From CAYVQF01 sp964454015 (lineage in GTDB: Bacteria > Myxococcota_A > Bradymonadia > UBA4248), in assembly GCA_964454015.1 (NCBI GenBank), contig CAYVQF010000077.1:1-22441 (forward strand): DNA of 22,441 bases, read 5' to 3'. The number at the start of each line of letters is the position of its first letter. Within the stretch, counting starts at the first letter, position 1. The position numbers and the translations under genes were made by a program. The notes under the pieces were generated by a model. That model saw only the letters and a list, made by a program, of their open reading frames with translations, made no database searches and was not told the origin of the DNA. Of the stretch, positions 1 to 8,801 are shown piece by piece.

Positions 1-16
1 TCTTGGAAATCCAAGA
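1..16. repeat. Perfect 7-bp inverted repeat at the window edge, possible end of a terminator
   Basis: The first 16 bases are two 7-bp complementary arms (TCTTGGA and TCCAAGA) around two adenines. A T-rich run begins at about 26, after a nine-base gap. This could be the last part of a terminator of a gene that ends before the window. However, the loop is too small and the T run too far away for a textbook intrinsic terminator, and the left flank is missing. Confidence 0.25.
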
Positions 17-345
17 ACAACGGGGTTTTTTCTTTTCTTGACCGTGGATCAGGGAGACCATCTCTACCCTAGTGCTTGCTTCGCCTGGCCCCAAGCCACG
101 CCTTGAAGGGACACCAGAACAGCCCGTTGACACCACCACAGACAAAGTTACACCGCGCGGTGCGCAGTTGAATCAACCTGCAACCTCTGTTAATTCTTGC
201 TTGGAATGACGATGTTCGGTTTGGGGTTAGCCCGCCCGCAACGCGCTTCACAGAAGATGCTCGGGCTGAACCATCGAGCCCGACCAACACCGGTGTCATC
301 ACGTTTTGCAAAGCGGCACTTCATTCGCCGCATAGTGGTGCTGCG
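17..345. other. Leader region upstream of the kinase gene, no gene seen
   Basis: No convincing coding region is seen on either strand; the open frames here lack ribosome sites and look like random composition. A perfect -35 hexamer TTGACA lies at 127-132 with only a weak -10 (TACACC, 149-154, 16-bp spacer). A second weak pair is TTGAAT at 168-173 and TTAATT at 190-195. Either could drive the kinase operon, but neither is strong. Confidence 0.3.
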
Positions 346-1992
346 ATGCACATACCAAAAATCGGTGATGTTGTTGCAGGACGATATGAACTCAGCGCTG
401 AGCTGGGACGAGGTGGCTTTGGCATCGTCTTCAAAGCCACCCAACTCGGCATGAACCGGCCCGTAGCGCTCAAAGTACTCCTGCCTCAAGCTGCGACGAT
501 CGAAACCGTCGCTGAGCGCTTCACCAGAGAAGCTCAGCTCGCAAAAAACCTCGTCCACCCCAACACCATCCAACTCTTTGACTTCGGAAAAACAGAAGGA
601 GAATGCCTCTTTATCGCCATGGAATACCTCGATGGCGAAACCCTCGACAAGCTCCTCAAGCGCGAAGGGCGCTTGCCACTCGACCGCACCATTCACATCG
701 CCTCACAGATGCTCAAGAGCTTGGCAGAGGCCCATGAGCACGGCATCGTCCATCGTGACCTCAAGCCGGCCAACATCTTCCTCAGGCAACTCGTCGGTGA
801 AAAGGACTTCGTCAAGGTCCTGGACTTCGGTATCGCCAAAGCCCTCAACCTCGATGGCGTAGAAGAAGAGAAGCTCACCCAAACGGGCTCCTCCTTTGGC
901 ACCCCGAGCTACATGGCACCAGAGCAGATCCGAGGTCTCAACCTCGGGCCACACACCGATCTCTACGCCGTGGCCCTCATCATGCTCAAAATGCTGACGG
1001 GAAAAACGGCCATCGAAGGCGGCACTCCCATCGAAACGGCTGCCCTACAGCTCTCACCTGATGACGTCGTCATACCCGACGAGCTCATGGCCACGCCAGT
1101 CGGACCCATTCTCCGACGCGCCCTCTATAAACGTATCGAGATGCGTTACCCCAACGCGCTCGAAATGCTCGAAGACCTCCAGCGCGCCGCCATCGCCCGA
1201 ACCGAACAGTGGGGAGCGGTGACCGGCCGCCACCACCACACTGGCCTCACCCCTCCTTCGGGCCAGATGGTTCATAGCGGTCTCCTCAATTCGCTCCACC
1301 TCTCAGGCCCTATCTCCCTCGCTCAGCCACAACAACCCAAAAAAAATACCGCCACCCTGGTCCTCCTCGTCCTCATTGCCCTGGTCATGGCTGGCGGCAT
1401 CGTCTTCGCCATCATCTTCTTCACGCTACGTACGCCACTTGAGACTGGCCAGCAGCAACCCCCAAGCGCCACAGCATCGCCAACCCAAACGAACCACGGC
1501 GATGCGACCACCGACGAACCTTTGAAAAGCCCCGATGACACCATCGCCCAAGAGCCCTCTCCGCCAGAACCCGACCCACCCCCTGAGGACCCCATCGTCG
1601 ACATCCGCCTGGAGAGCACCCCAGCGGGGGCGCTGGTCACAGATGGTGACATCCTCCTCGGGACGACCCCCTTCGTCGTTCAACTGGCCCCCGAAGCTGG
1701 CATCCGACGCCTCACCATCACCGCACCCGATGGCTTCAAAGACACCACCATCGAAATCGATCCCAGCCAATCGACACCCCAACACATCACCCTCGAACCC
1801 GTCGAGGTGATCGCCGTCAGCCCACCACCAGACACCAAGCCCAGGGACACCAAGCCCAGGGACACCAAGCCCAGGGACACCAAGCCCAAAGAAACCAAGC
1901 CCGCTGAGACCAAGCCCTCGGGTTCTCGTATCCCTATGCCAGACGAAAAACCCAGCTCGGCGCCCACCAGGTCTATACCCATCCCAGAATGA
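346..1992 (+). CDS. Membrane-bound Ser/Thr protein kinase with C-terminal PEGA domain
   Basis: This is a bacterial Hanks-type kinase of 548 residues. All hallmark motifs are present: Gly loop GRGGFG (21-26), VALK lysine K43, catalytic HRDLKPAN with D138 and N143, DFG at 160-162, and APE at 191-193. A single hydrophobic segment (about 336-361) follows the kinase domain, so the kinase is cytoplasmic and the C-terminus lies outside. The outer part is Pro/Thr-rich, then a PEGA-type beta domain (about 418-487, around STPAGALV), then pentapeptide repeats D/E-T-K-P-x (496-525), a possible wall-facing linker. The ATG at 346 has no strong ribosome site, but it sits 21 residues before the Gly loop, as expected. 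It is first of four same-strand genes with short gaps, likely an operon. Substrates are unknown. Confidence 0.95.
   Translation: MHIPKIGDVVAGRYELSAELGRGGFGIVFKATQLGMNRPVALKVLLPQAATIETVAERFTREAQLAKNLVHPNTIQLFDFGKTEGECLFIAMEYLDGETLDKLLKREGRLPLDRTIHIASQMLKSLAEAHEHGIVHRDLKPANIFLRQLVGEKDFVKVLDFGIAKALNLDGVEEEKLTQTGSSFGTPSYMAPEQIRGLNLGPHTDLYAVALIMLKMLTGKTAIEGGTPIETAALQLSPDDVVIPDELMATPVGPILRRALYKRIEMRYPNALEMLEDLQRAAIARTEQWGAVTGRHHHTGLTPPSGQMVHSGLLNSLHLSGPISLAQPQQPKKNTATLVLLVLIALVMAGGIVFAIIFFTLRTPLETGQQQPPSATASPTQTNHGDATTDEPLKSPDDTIAQEPSPPEPDPPPEDPIVDIRLESTPAGALVTDGDILLGTTPFVVQLAPEAGIRRLTITAPDGFKDTTIEIDPSQSTPQHITLEPVEVIAVSPPPDTKPRDTKPRDTKPRDTKPKETKPAETKPSGSRIPMPDEKPSSAPTRSIPIPE
1831..1920 (+). repeat. 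15-bp tandem repeat inside the kinase gene
   Basis: Six 15-bp units lie in frame. The first three are identical (GACACCAAGCCCAGG) and the last three diverge. They encode D/E-T-K-P-[RKAS] pentapeptides near the C-terminus. The identity of the first copies suggests recent slippage or unequal exchange. Copy-number change would alter linker length without a frameshift. Confidence 0.9.
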
Positions 1993-2061
1993 GCGAGCTA
2001 CACTCAGAGTCACCGCCAACGATTGGCGCGCCTACCCACTGCCGTGTCGATAGGAGCCTTT

Positions 2062-2859
2062 ATGTATAGGAAGTCTTGCATTTTCGCCCTTGTGCTACTC
2101 TTGGGCAGCCTGACATTGACGGCCACAGCGACAGCCAATCAAGACGAGCGCTTCGATAGCGTCATCGCCGAAGCTCTGCGTGCCTACAACGAAGGCAACT
2201 ATGACCGCGCGGTGACCCTCTACTTTGAAGCCAAGGTCATCCACGACCTGGCAGAAATCGACTACTCCATCGCCCGCTCCTACCACAACCTGGGGAACTG
2301 CGAGGCCGCCGGACGCTTCTACCAGCGCGCGCTCGACCGTGGCGATGATCTGCCAGAGACCTACCGCGGCCGAACCCGGGACTACCTAGCCAACCTCGAC
2401 CAGACCTGCGTACCCAAAGAGGTGGAGGTCGTGACCCCGACGCCTCCCACAACCCCAACAGAACCACCTCCCCCGCAGCAACTCCCCCCACCCGTTGAGA
2501 GCGGAGGCGTCGACTGGCTCTCCATCGGCGTCATGGCTGGCGGCGGGGCACTCTTGCTCACCGGGCTCGGGATCGACCTCGCCAGTGGCAGCCTCGTCGA
2601 CGAACACAAAGACCTGCACACCAACACAGCCCTCGGCACCGACGAAGAGAGGCGTGCCAAAATCAAGAGCATCGAAGACGACATCGCCACCCGCAGAGCC
2701 ATCGTCTTTGCCCTCTATGGGGTCGGTGGCGCAGCCCTCATTACAGGCGTCGTCCTCGCCATATTGCGCATGGATAGCGAAGACGATGGGAGCGCCTGGA
2801 CGGTGCAACCCGCTTTGCAGGCAGACGGCGCTGGGCTCTTTCTCCACACACGGTGGTAA
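2062..2859 (+). CDS. Exported TPR protein with proline-rich linker and two membrane segments
   Basis: The start at 2062 is chosen over an in-frame upstream codon at 2023 because AGGAG lies 5 nt before it and a signal peptide begins there (residues 1 to about 26, ending ATATA-NQ). The 265-residue product has a TPR pair at about 33-93 (helix pattern AYNEGNYDRA and YHNLGNCEAAGRFYQRAL). A proline/threonine-rich stretch follows (124-146), then two hydrophobic segments (about 153-172 and 213-236) flanking a charged helical loop. This fits an envelope scaffold anchored in the inner membrane with its TPR in the periplasm. It follows the kinase by 69 bp and may act with it. TPR proteins of this layout are common next to kinases in myxobacteria. 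The exact function is unknown. Confidence 0.8.
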   Translation: MYRKSCIFALVLLLGSLTLTATATANQDERFDSVIAEALRAYNEGNYDRAVTLYFEAKVIHDLAEIDYSIARSYHNLGNCEAAGRFYQRALDRGDDLPETYRGRTRDYLANLDQTCVPKEVEVVTPTPPTTPTEPPPPQQLPPPVESGGVDWLSIGVMAGGGALLLTGLGIDLASGSLVDEHKDLHTNTALGTDEERRAKIKSIEDDIATRRAIVFALYGVGGAALITGVVLAILRMDSEDDGSAWTVQPALQADGAGLFLHTRW

Positions 2860-3011
2860 TGCAAACGTCTGGCTTGCTGCTTGCCGCCACCCTCCAAGGT
2901 CAAGCGGCGCTGGTATAGGAACACGCCCTGTGCTACCGTCGCTTGGCTACTCTCAGCACAGGCGCACGCGCGAGAAGCCTGTGCGCCAGCTCTCGTTGCG
3001 GAGGCAACTCT

Positions 3012-3560
3012 ATGCGTCTTCTCGTCTCCTGCTGCTTCCTCGCCCTGCTCACCTTCCCCCTGTCGCTCTCTGCCCTCGAGTTGGTAGATGGCCTCCACGT
3101 CGCCCCCCCCGCTGGATGGGCACTGATCGAAGTTCACCGCGATGACGGCGCGGCGCTCTTCGCCCTCGCCGCGCCAGACGCTCTGGTCGAGATCTATGTC
3201 CTGCGAGCGCATGGCGCACACGCCAGCTCACCAGAATCCCGCAAGCGTTGGTCTGAAGCTGCCCTGCGTGAATTCCTCAATGTCGAAAGACTCACAGACT
3301 ATGAAATCAAAGGCCGAGCTCCCCTGAAGCTGCGGGGCTGCAACGGAGATGGCACCACCTACCGCGACGGAGACTGGGAGCTGCGCCTCGTCACCTGCCT
3401 CGACCCGCACAGCGGATCCCTCTTCGCGTGGCGACTCGTCGCTGACGCTACGACAGACAAAGTCGACCTTCTCAATGACTTCTTTGCCTTTGTCGCCACG
3501 AACTTTTACGTTCTCGACGCACAAGCCAACCCGGAAAGCACCGTGGAGACCACCCCTTAG
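3012..3560 (+). CDS. Small exported protein of unknown function
   Basis: The start is set at 3012 because GGAGG lies 7 nt upstream and a typical signal peptide follows (residues 1-21, hydrophobic core LLVSCCFLALLTFPLSL). The mature part is about 160 residues. It opens with a strand and a PPAGW-type turn (about 28-37), then mixed beta strands and a helix (75-95), and ends in a helix (150-165). The outline resembles PsbP/DcrB-like periplasmic folds, but this is only an impression. C110 and C129 could form a disulphide. It lies 152 bp after the TPR gene and 35 bp before the NYN gene, in the same direction. Confidence 0.75.
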   Translation: MRLLVSCCFLALLTFPLSLSALELVDGLHVAPPAGWALIEVHRDDGAALFALAAPDALVEIYVLRAHGAHASSPESRKRWSEAALREFLNVERLTDYEIKGRAPLKLRGCNGDGTTYRDGDWELRLVTCLDPHSGSLFAWRLVADATTDKVDLLNDFFAFVATNFYVLDAQANPESTVETTP

Positions 3561-3595
3561 CCTACCTCGCTCTCGAAACCAGGGCCTGTGAGACG

Positions 3596-4816
3596 ATGGC
3601 CAGCTCAGCCCAGCGAAACGTCCCACGCATCGCCGTCATGCTTGACTGGGAGAACTTCCCTGGCCTGCGGCCAAGTGTTGCCCGTCTCCCCCTCGAGTCC
3701 ATCCTCGCGTTTCTGCGCCAGCATTTCCACATTGAGGCCCAACTGGCCTATGCCCACCGCGCCTCCCTGAGCCGTCACAGCCAAGAAGCGCTCCAACGAC
3801 AAGGCTTTGAACTCAAGTTCATCGACGGCCTCCTCGACACCAATGCCAAAAAAAACTCACTCGACCTGTGCCTCGCCATGGAAGCCGTCGATCTGGGGCA
3901 TCGCGCGGCACCCGACACCTATGTACTACTCGTTGGTGGCGACCGCGACTTCGCTGTGGTCAGCGCCTTTATCAGGAAACGCCTTGGCAAGCAGGTCATT
4001 GCCTTTGGCTCCCTGCACTGTCCCAACCCCTCGCTGGCCGAACAGGTCGACCTCTTTCTGCTCATCGACGACGAGAGCCTCTGGACTTCACAACTGCAAC
4101 GCCTCCATGCCTGGCAGAGCCCCTCCCTGCCACTGACGCAACAAACCAGCAGCAGAATCGCCGCAGCCGTCGCTGAGCTCGGAGCTCCCCTTCCTTGTCC
4201 AATGAGCGATATCGCGCGCGTGTTGCAGAAGCTGGGTCACTCGCCCCGCGGCAAGACGCCACTCCATGCCGCCCTGCAAAATCTCGGTTGTCGCATCTCC
4301 TCCGACCAAAAATGGGTGCTCGAGTGGGGCTCGCTCGGGCCTTTGTCCCGCCCCAAAGAAGACGTCCCCTGCATGCGCCATCCCGAGCGCCTGAAGCAGA
4401 TAGCCTTCGCCCTGCAACGTGCACTGCGCCTGCTCGGCCTGAATGGCCACTTCCCGGTGCCCTTGGGCGCCCTGAAGAAGGCCATGCAAGAGATCCACCC
4501 GACCATCGACCAACAGCTCAGCAAGAGATGGCGTCTCTGGCACGCCTTGAGCGACCTCGGCTTCACTCTGAGCGACGATCACAGTCTCGTCACGGGCTGT
4601 CGCACGCCCCTCGCCCTGCGCCTCATCGAGATCGCCCATTGCGGCAGCCAGCCTTCGCTCTTTGGCGCAGGCGACCCAGATCTCTTCGCCAACCCCTCGT
4701 GTGCCAACGCCATGGGAACAGCAGAGCAAGCGCTCGCAGCCCGAGTGCAGAGCAAGGGGCAGGCGAAGCACTCGCAGCAGGCCACCCCGACGCAAAGCGT
4801 CCTGCCGCTGCACTGA
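3596..4816 (+). CDS. NYN-domain (PIN-like) RNase candidate with two C-terminal LOTUS/OST-HTH-like domains
   Basis: The product has 406 residues. The N-terminus is a NYN nuclease fold of the LabA/MARF1 type, with strand and acidic motif MLDWEN (D17, E19, N20), a middle motif NSLDLCLAME (D90) and LLVGGDRDF (D116, D118). These are the metal-binding acids of PIN-like RNases, and all are present. Two winged-helix segments follow, at about 186-244 and 264-334, in the style of OST-HTH/LOTUS domains that bind RNA. The last 60 residues are low in structure. Cleavage of structured or stalled RNA is the family expectation; the target is unknown. It is the last gene of the kinase run and ends 4 bp before a convergent gene. 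The start at 3596 has only a weak ribosome site. Confidence 0.85.
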   Translation: MASSAQRNVPRIAVMLDWENFPGLRPSVARLPLESILAFLRQHFHIEAQLAYAHRASLSRHSQEALQRQGFELKFIDGLLDTNAKKNSLDLCLAMEAVDLGHRAAPDTYVLLVGGDRDFAVVSAFIRKRLGKQVIAFGSLHCPNPSLAEQVDLFLLIDDESLWTSQLQRLHAWQSPSLPLTQQTSSRIAAAVAELGAPLPCPMSDIARVLQKLGHSPRGKTPLHAALQNLGCRISSDQKWVLEWGSLGPLSRPKEDVPCMRHPERLKQIAFALQRALRLLGLNGHFPVPLGALKKAMQEIHPTIDQQLSKRWRLWHALSDLGFTLSDDHSLVTGCRTPLALRLIEIAHCGSQPSLFGAGDPDLFANPSCANAMGTAEQALAARVQSKGQAKHSQQATPTQSVLPLH

Positions 4817-4820
4817 GACC

Positions 4821-5768
4821 TTAGAGACCGCTCTCAACGGCCGCCGCAACGCCCGCCAAACGCACGGCTCGCACCAAGACCTCGAAATCCGCAATGACCT
4901 CGTGGACCTTGGCCTCAGGTGCGCTGTATCCCAACCACAGGGCATAGTGAATGCCGCCAAAATCCAGCCGCCCCACATAGAAGCCAAAGCGTTCGGACCA
5001 CCCCTCCAGACGCTGGCGCCGCCCCTCGACCAGCAACGCAGGCAAAGCGGAGATCCGTTCCATCCGAAATTCTAGAGCCTCCACGGGGCTCTCCCCTGGC
5101 CCTCCCGGCGCTTGCGTCACGGCATCCTCCACGGGGCGACCACGTCCCATCGCCTGTAGCACTGGCTCGGCCAACACGCGTAGAGCCGCGCTACGTTCAC
5201 TGTGTGACTGCGCCATCAGTGGGCGCACGTAGGCAAAGAGGACTGCGCCATCTGGCCTGAAGAAAGTGAAGCGTTCCGGAGAGAGGTTGGGGTCCGTCTG
5301 GCTCACGCGCCACTCTCCAGGCGAACGTCCTGACGCTCGCCAACCGTCCAAGTAGTAGCCACCCCAGCGCACCTGCTCCTTGACCACGCTCAACTGGGGC
5401 AACAAGTTGAGCACCAAACCGCCCCGCGCATCCACCAGGCCGTCGTTCCCCGCTGCCAAGTAGTTCATATGCGTCAGACGATCCGTCGCGCGGGTCCGCG
5501 CCTCTGACATCAAGGCCGGCGAAGGAAGCGCGCAGTAGCCTGCCTGACACAATCGCGACCCACAGTCCTGGTGGCGCACACAAGCGTTGGCGTCCAAAAC
5601 ACAGCGCTGCGCTTCACAACGTTGATTCACCGCGCAATCGTGCGCGCTGCCGCATGCTTTCCCAACCGTCCCCGCAAAGGCCGCTGAAGGATCATGCCCT
5701 GTCCCACCACAACCCCAGGGCAGCAGGACCACTATCAGCGCCGCCAGCCACAGCCTTCTCTCAATCAT
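4821..5768 (-). CDS. Cys-rich lipoprotein
   Basis: The start at 5768 is preferred over an upstream in-frame codon because AGGGGTGAGG precedes it and it opens the signal sequence. Residues 1-19 are a hydrophobic signal ending LLPWG before C20, a plausible though imperfect lipobox (Trp at -2). Eight cysteines follow between 39 and 79 in two four-Cys modules (39/45/51/56 and 63/69/74/79), a small disulphide-rich knot common in deltaproteobacterial surface proteins. The remaining 235 residues are a mixed alpha/beta domain with no recognised family. The gene begins 36 bp after polX and may share its transcript. It ends tail to tail with the NYN gene. Confidence 0.78.
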   Translation of the reverse strand: MIERRLWLAALIVVLLPWGCGGTGHDPSAAFAGTVGKACGSAHDCAVNQRCEAQRCVLDANACVRHQDCGSRLCQAGYCALPSPALMSEARTRATDRLTHMNYLAAGNDGLVDARGGLVLNLLPQLSVVKEQVRWGGYYLDGWRASGRSPGEWRVSQTDPNLSPERFTFFRPDGAVLFAYVRPLMAQSHSERSAALRVLAEPVLQAMGRGRPVEDAVTQAPGGPGESPVEALEFRMERISALPALLVEGRRQRLEGWSERFGFYVGRLDFGGIHYALWLGYSAPEAKVHEVIADFEVLVRAVRLAGVAAAVESGL

Positions 5769-5804
5769 GGCCTCACCCCTCTCACCACACACGTCGTCAC
5801 CGCC

Positions 5805-7514
5805 TCAGTCGTTCCGCAGGCGGGCGAGCCGCTCCTTGCGCCAAGCCAATATCGCCGCAACCGGTTGCGTGTTGAGAACGCGTGCAGCCGGTAAGAGCGC
5901 CCGCCTTGCGGTGGCAACACCATAGCGTAGCTGGCCTATTCCGTCTTGCGCATGAGCATCACTGGAGATGATGAAGGTCACCCCAAAGGGGAGCGCACGC
6001 TTCACCGCTGCTTCATCCAAGTCGAGGCGATGGGGGTCGCCATTGATCTCCAGCGCTACCCCGCAGCGCGCACAAGCCGCAAAGACGGCCTCTTCGTCAA
6101 AGGTATATCCCAAGCGACGCGTGAGCAGTCGCCCCGTCGGATGGGCCAGGGCATCGATCTGCCCACTCTCAATCGCCGCCAACAAGCGGGTCGTCATCGC
6201 CTCCTTGTCGAGTTGGAAAGCGCTGTGGACGCTGCCCACGACGAAGTCCAACGCAGCAAAGACCTCGTCCGTACCGTCCAAGGAACCATCGCGCAGGATG
6301 TCGACCTCGCACCCCGCCAGAACACGCAACCCTTCTCTGCGCTGATCGACGCGCCTGATGCGCCGCACATGCTCTAGCAACCGGCTCGGCGTCAAGCCAT
6401 TGGCGATGGCAGACGCACCCGAGTGATCGCTGATGCAGATATAGTCCAGCCCCATCGCTTGCGCCGCCGCAGCCATCTCCTCCACGCTCGCTCGCCCGTC
6501 CGAGGCCGTGCTGTGAACGTGCAGATCCCCGCGAATTTCGCACAACTCAATCAAATCAGGCGCACAGCCATCCTCAGCCTCTTCCAGAACGCTGGCATCC
6601 TCGCGCACCTCCGGCGGCAACCACGGCAATCCCAAACGAAAGTAAAGCTCTGCTTCCCGTGCACACCCGCCGAGATCCACTTCATCCACGCGCGCCCGCT
6701 CCATGAGCGCCTCGACGTGCGCCGACGCCCCCGTGGCCCGCCACAGCACCGTTCCCCACTCTGCGGCCTCGGCAAAGAACAGATCACAGTGAATGCCTGT
6801 CTCGTGGCGTAGCAAGCAATGCCCTGGGTTCTTCACTTCGACCTTCTCCACCCCGGGGAAAGCGTTCAAGAAGACCAACACCTCTTCGTTCTCACTGCCC
6901 TTCTCCAGTTCCAGGACCAGATCGATATCTCGGACCAAGGACTTCCACCGCCGCAGTGAACCCGCCACCGCCACCCGTCTTACCAGAGGCTGAACCTGCA
7001 ACCACGCCATCGCGGCCTCGGCAAAGGGAAGCGCCACAGCGCTCGTCACGAAGCCAGCGTAGGCTTCGATGCGCCGCACCTCCTCGAGAATCGTTGCCTC
7101 GGTCTTGGCGCCAAAGCCTTTGAGTTTGCGTACTTTTCCCTGCTCTGCGGCTTGGCGCAAGGTCGTCAAATCGCCCACTCCCAACTCGCGCCACAGCAAC
7201 GAAGCCTTTCTCGGCCCCAATCCCTGGACATCCAACACATCCAGTAAGGTCAGTGGCAACTGCGCCTCGATCTCAGCGAGGGTCTGACAGGTATCCGTCT
7301 GGGCCAAAGCGATGACATCCTCGGCGATGATCTTTCCTATTCCCGGCACCCTGAGGATATCGCGGACCTCGGCCCGCGCGAGGTCCAACCCCACAGCCCC
7401 CGCCAAGGCCTCACTGGCGCGTAAGTAGGCTTTGACCTTGAATGGATCCGCCTGCAGTATCTCCAGCAACTGAGACACTCGGCTCAGAACATAGGCTATC
7501 TGCTGCTGATGCAT
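5805..7514 (-). CDS. polX: DNA polymerase X family with PHP exonuclease domain
   Basis: This repair polymerase for gap filling has 569 residues from the start at 7514, the usual size for bacterial PolX. The start is chosen because AGAGGAG lies 4-5 nt upstream and the N-terminus then aligns with the family; codons further up lack a site. Domains in order are: an 8-kDa-like domain with helix-hairpin-helix motifs (PGIGK 57-61, QGLGPRK 97-103, KGFGAKT about 132-138); the palm with GS (185-186), catalytic D196 and D198, and third acid D244; and the C-terminal PHP domain with HVH (332, 334), D339, DHS H364, E403, H430, H458 and SDAH (519, 521). All metal ligands appear intact, so both polymerase and 3'-5' exonuclease activity are expected. 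Confidence 0.95.
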   Translation of the reverse strand: MHQQQIAYVLSRVSQLLEILQADPFKVKAYLRASEALAGAVGLDLARAEVRDILRVPGIGKIIAEDVIALAQTDTCQTLAEIEAQLPLTLLDVLDVQGLGPRKASLLWRELGVGDLTTLRQAAEQGKVRKLKGFGAKTEATILEEVRRIEAYAGFVTSAVALPFAEAAMAWLQVQPLVRRVAVAGSLRRWKSLVRDIDLVLELEKGSENEEVLVFLNAFPGVEKVEVKNPGHCLLRHETGIHCDLFFAEAAEWGTVLWRATGASAHVEALMERARVDEVDLGGCAREAELYFRLGLPWLPPEVREDASVLEEAEDGCAPDLIELCEIRGDLHVHSTASDGRASVEEMAAAAQAMGLDYICISDHSGASAIANGLTPSRLLEHVRRIRRVDQRREGLRVLAGCEVDILRDGSLDGTDEVFAALDFVVGSVHSAFQLDKEAMTTRLLAAIESGQIDALAHPTGRLLTRRLGYTFDEEAVFAACARCGVALEINGDPHRLDLDEAAVKRALPFGVTFIISSDAHAQDGIGQLRYGVATARRALLPAARVLNTQPVAAILAWRKERLARLRND

Positions 7515-7811
7515 ACCGCTCCTCTCTTCCATCGCCATTGCTGTGTGTGGCCGCTGTCCTCGTTCTTCTTGGCGAAGGTTGCGGGTAAGTGCTTCCGCCC
7601 CGCGACACGCTAACCCAGCGTCCGCACCTGGAACTATCGCTCAGCGATTCGCTCCCCGTCATCAAGAGGCTCTTACGCCTCAGACTATTCCATTCAAAGT
7701 ACCCATCCCCATCGTGCTGCCATCGCTCCGTCCCATGACTCACGACGTTGCCAAACAGTGCTTCCCCCCAGCGATTTCAGCCGCCTCACCCACGCACGCT
7801 CTCTCGCTTCC
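7515..7811. other. Gap upstream of polX with a 13-bp palindrome
   Basis: No gene is seen in these 297 bases. A palindrome ATCGCT-C-AGCGAT lies at 7636-7648, about 120 bp before the polX start; it could be an operator. I see no convincing -35/-10 pair, and no T-tailed hairpin after the stop of the neighbouring gene at 7812. Confidence 0.3.
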
Positions 7812-8681
7812 TTAGAAGAACTGTGCGCCCAGAGAGAGGCCTCCAAAGAAGTATCCCTTGAATCCTCCCTCCAACCGAAGCACCATCCGCTCTTCGAATT
7901 GAAAGCGCAGACCTGCCGAGACACTGGCAAAACCGATCACATTCGGCACGGCCTGCTCTTTGAGAAAAACCGGATCATGTGGGCAAGCCTGCAATTCGCC
8001 CAGTCCAGCTTGCGCATTCTGGGCACAATCCTCCCGGACATTGGCCCGCTGCACATCACCCAGGATGCCACCCAACCACACGCCTCCCCCGTAGAAGAAA
8101 CCGAATTCTGGCAAAAAATCATAATAGCCAAAAGCATTCACTTCCATGGCCAGCACGGAAAGGCTCTGCCGCGTGTATTTCGCCGAGGTCCAATCGTCGC
8201 GCTTGCGCTCCTCCAGCCAGTACTGATCCTGCATGGACAGGTCCGTCCAGAAAAGCCCCAACTGCACTTCCATCACCCCGACGATTCGCAACACGTAGTC
8301 CAGGCCTGCCGCGATGTTCGCCTGTCCCTGCCAGGTATTTGAGTGGACGGTGAACCACTCGTCCAAAACGAAGCCGGGAAAGTGAATCAACCGCCCATGC
8401 AGCGCGATGGTATGCGTTAGCGTCGGGGCACCTTGGCCCCCATGCTCCTCCCCTGGCGCGCTCGAGACGCCTGCCGACAACAGTGACAAGGGCGCCTCCA
8501 CCGGCGCGCCCTGCCAAAAGGACGCCGCGCCGGCATCATCGCCATCGCTGGCAACCGCGCCAAGCTCCTGCTCTGGCGCTGCGACCGACGCTTCATCTGC
8601 CCAGGCTTGCCCACAGAAGAACGCAGCACAGCAGAACAGTAGCGCCACGGTCGTGCCGCGACGCACGTCGTATCTAGGCAT
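7812..8681 (-). CDS. Putative outer-membrane beta-barrel protein
   Basis: The start at 8681 is chosen because GGGAG lies 9 nt upstream and a signal peptide begins there (residues 1-28, ending AWA-DE). After an acidic, low-complexity stretch to about residue 75, the product (289 residues in all) alternates short amphipathic strands rich in Gly, Phe, Tyr and Trp (for example the stretch around FGFFYGGGVWLGG). It ends in two phenylalanines, the C-terminal aromatic typical of barrels inserted by BamA. C204 and C216 of the mature part may pair. No family is recognised. Function could be a porin-like or surface protein. Confidence 0.68.
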   Translation of the reverse strand: MPRYDVRRGTTVALLFCCAAFFCGQAWADEASVAAPEQELGAVASDGDDAGAASFWQGAPVEAPLSLLSAGVSSAPGEEHGGQGAPTLTHTIALHGRLIHFPGFVLDEWFTVHSNTWQGQANIAAGLDYVLRIVGVMEVQLGLFWTDLSMQDQYWLEERKRDDWTSAKYTRQSLSVLAMEVNAFGYYDFLPEFGFFYGGGVWLGGILGDVQRANVREDCAQNAQAGLGELQACPHDPVFLKEQAVPNVIGFASVSAGLRFQFEERMVLRLEGGFKGYFFGGLSLGAQFF

Positions 8682-8738
8682 TTCTTGCGGCTCCCAACTT
8701 AGGGCCAAGGACTGGAACAGCCTCAGCGCTTTGCCGGG

Positions 8739-8744
8739 AGTATA
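8739..8744 (-). promoter_or_regulatory. Possible -10 box for the barrel protein gene
   Basis: TATACT on the minus strand matches the -10 consensus at five of six positions and lies 57 nt before the start codon. No -35 match is seen at 16-18 bp, so this is tentative. Confidence 0.28.
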
Positions 8745-8801
8745 ACGAAAAGCGACGGGCCGCGCGAGTGCCTGTCGCAGCACACGCCGTGTATGGCCCC
8801 C

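Noticed and set aside
69..696. Minus-strand frames at the left edge
   Set aside because: They overlap the kinase N-terminus or have no start signals and no recognisable protein features.
1831..1920. CRISPR-like array
   Set aside because: The 15-bp units are directly adjacent with no spacers and encode a linker peptide.
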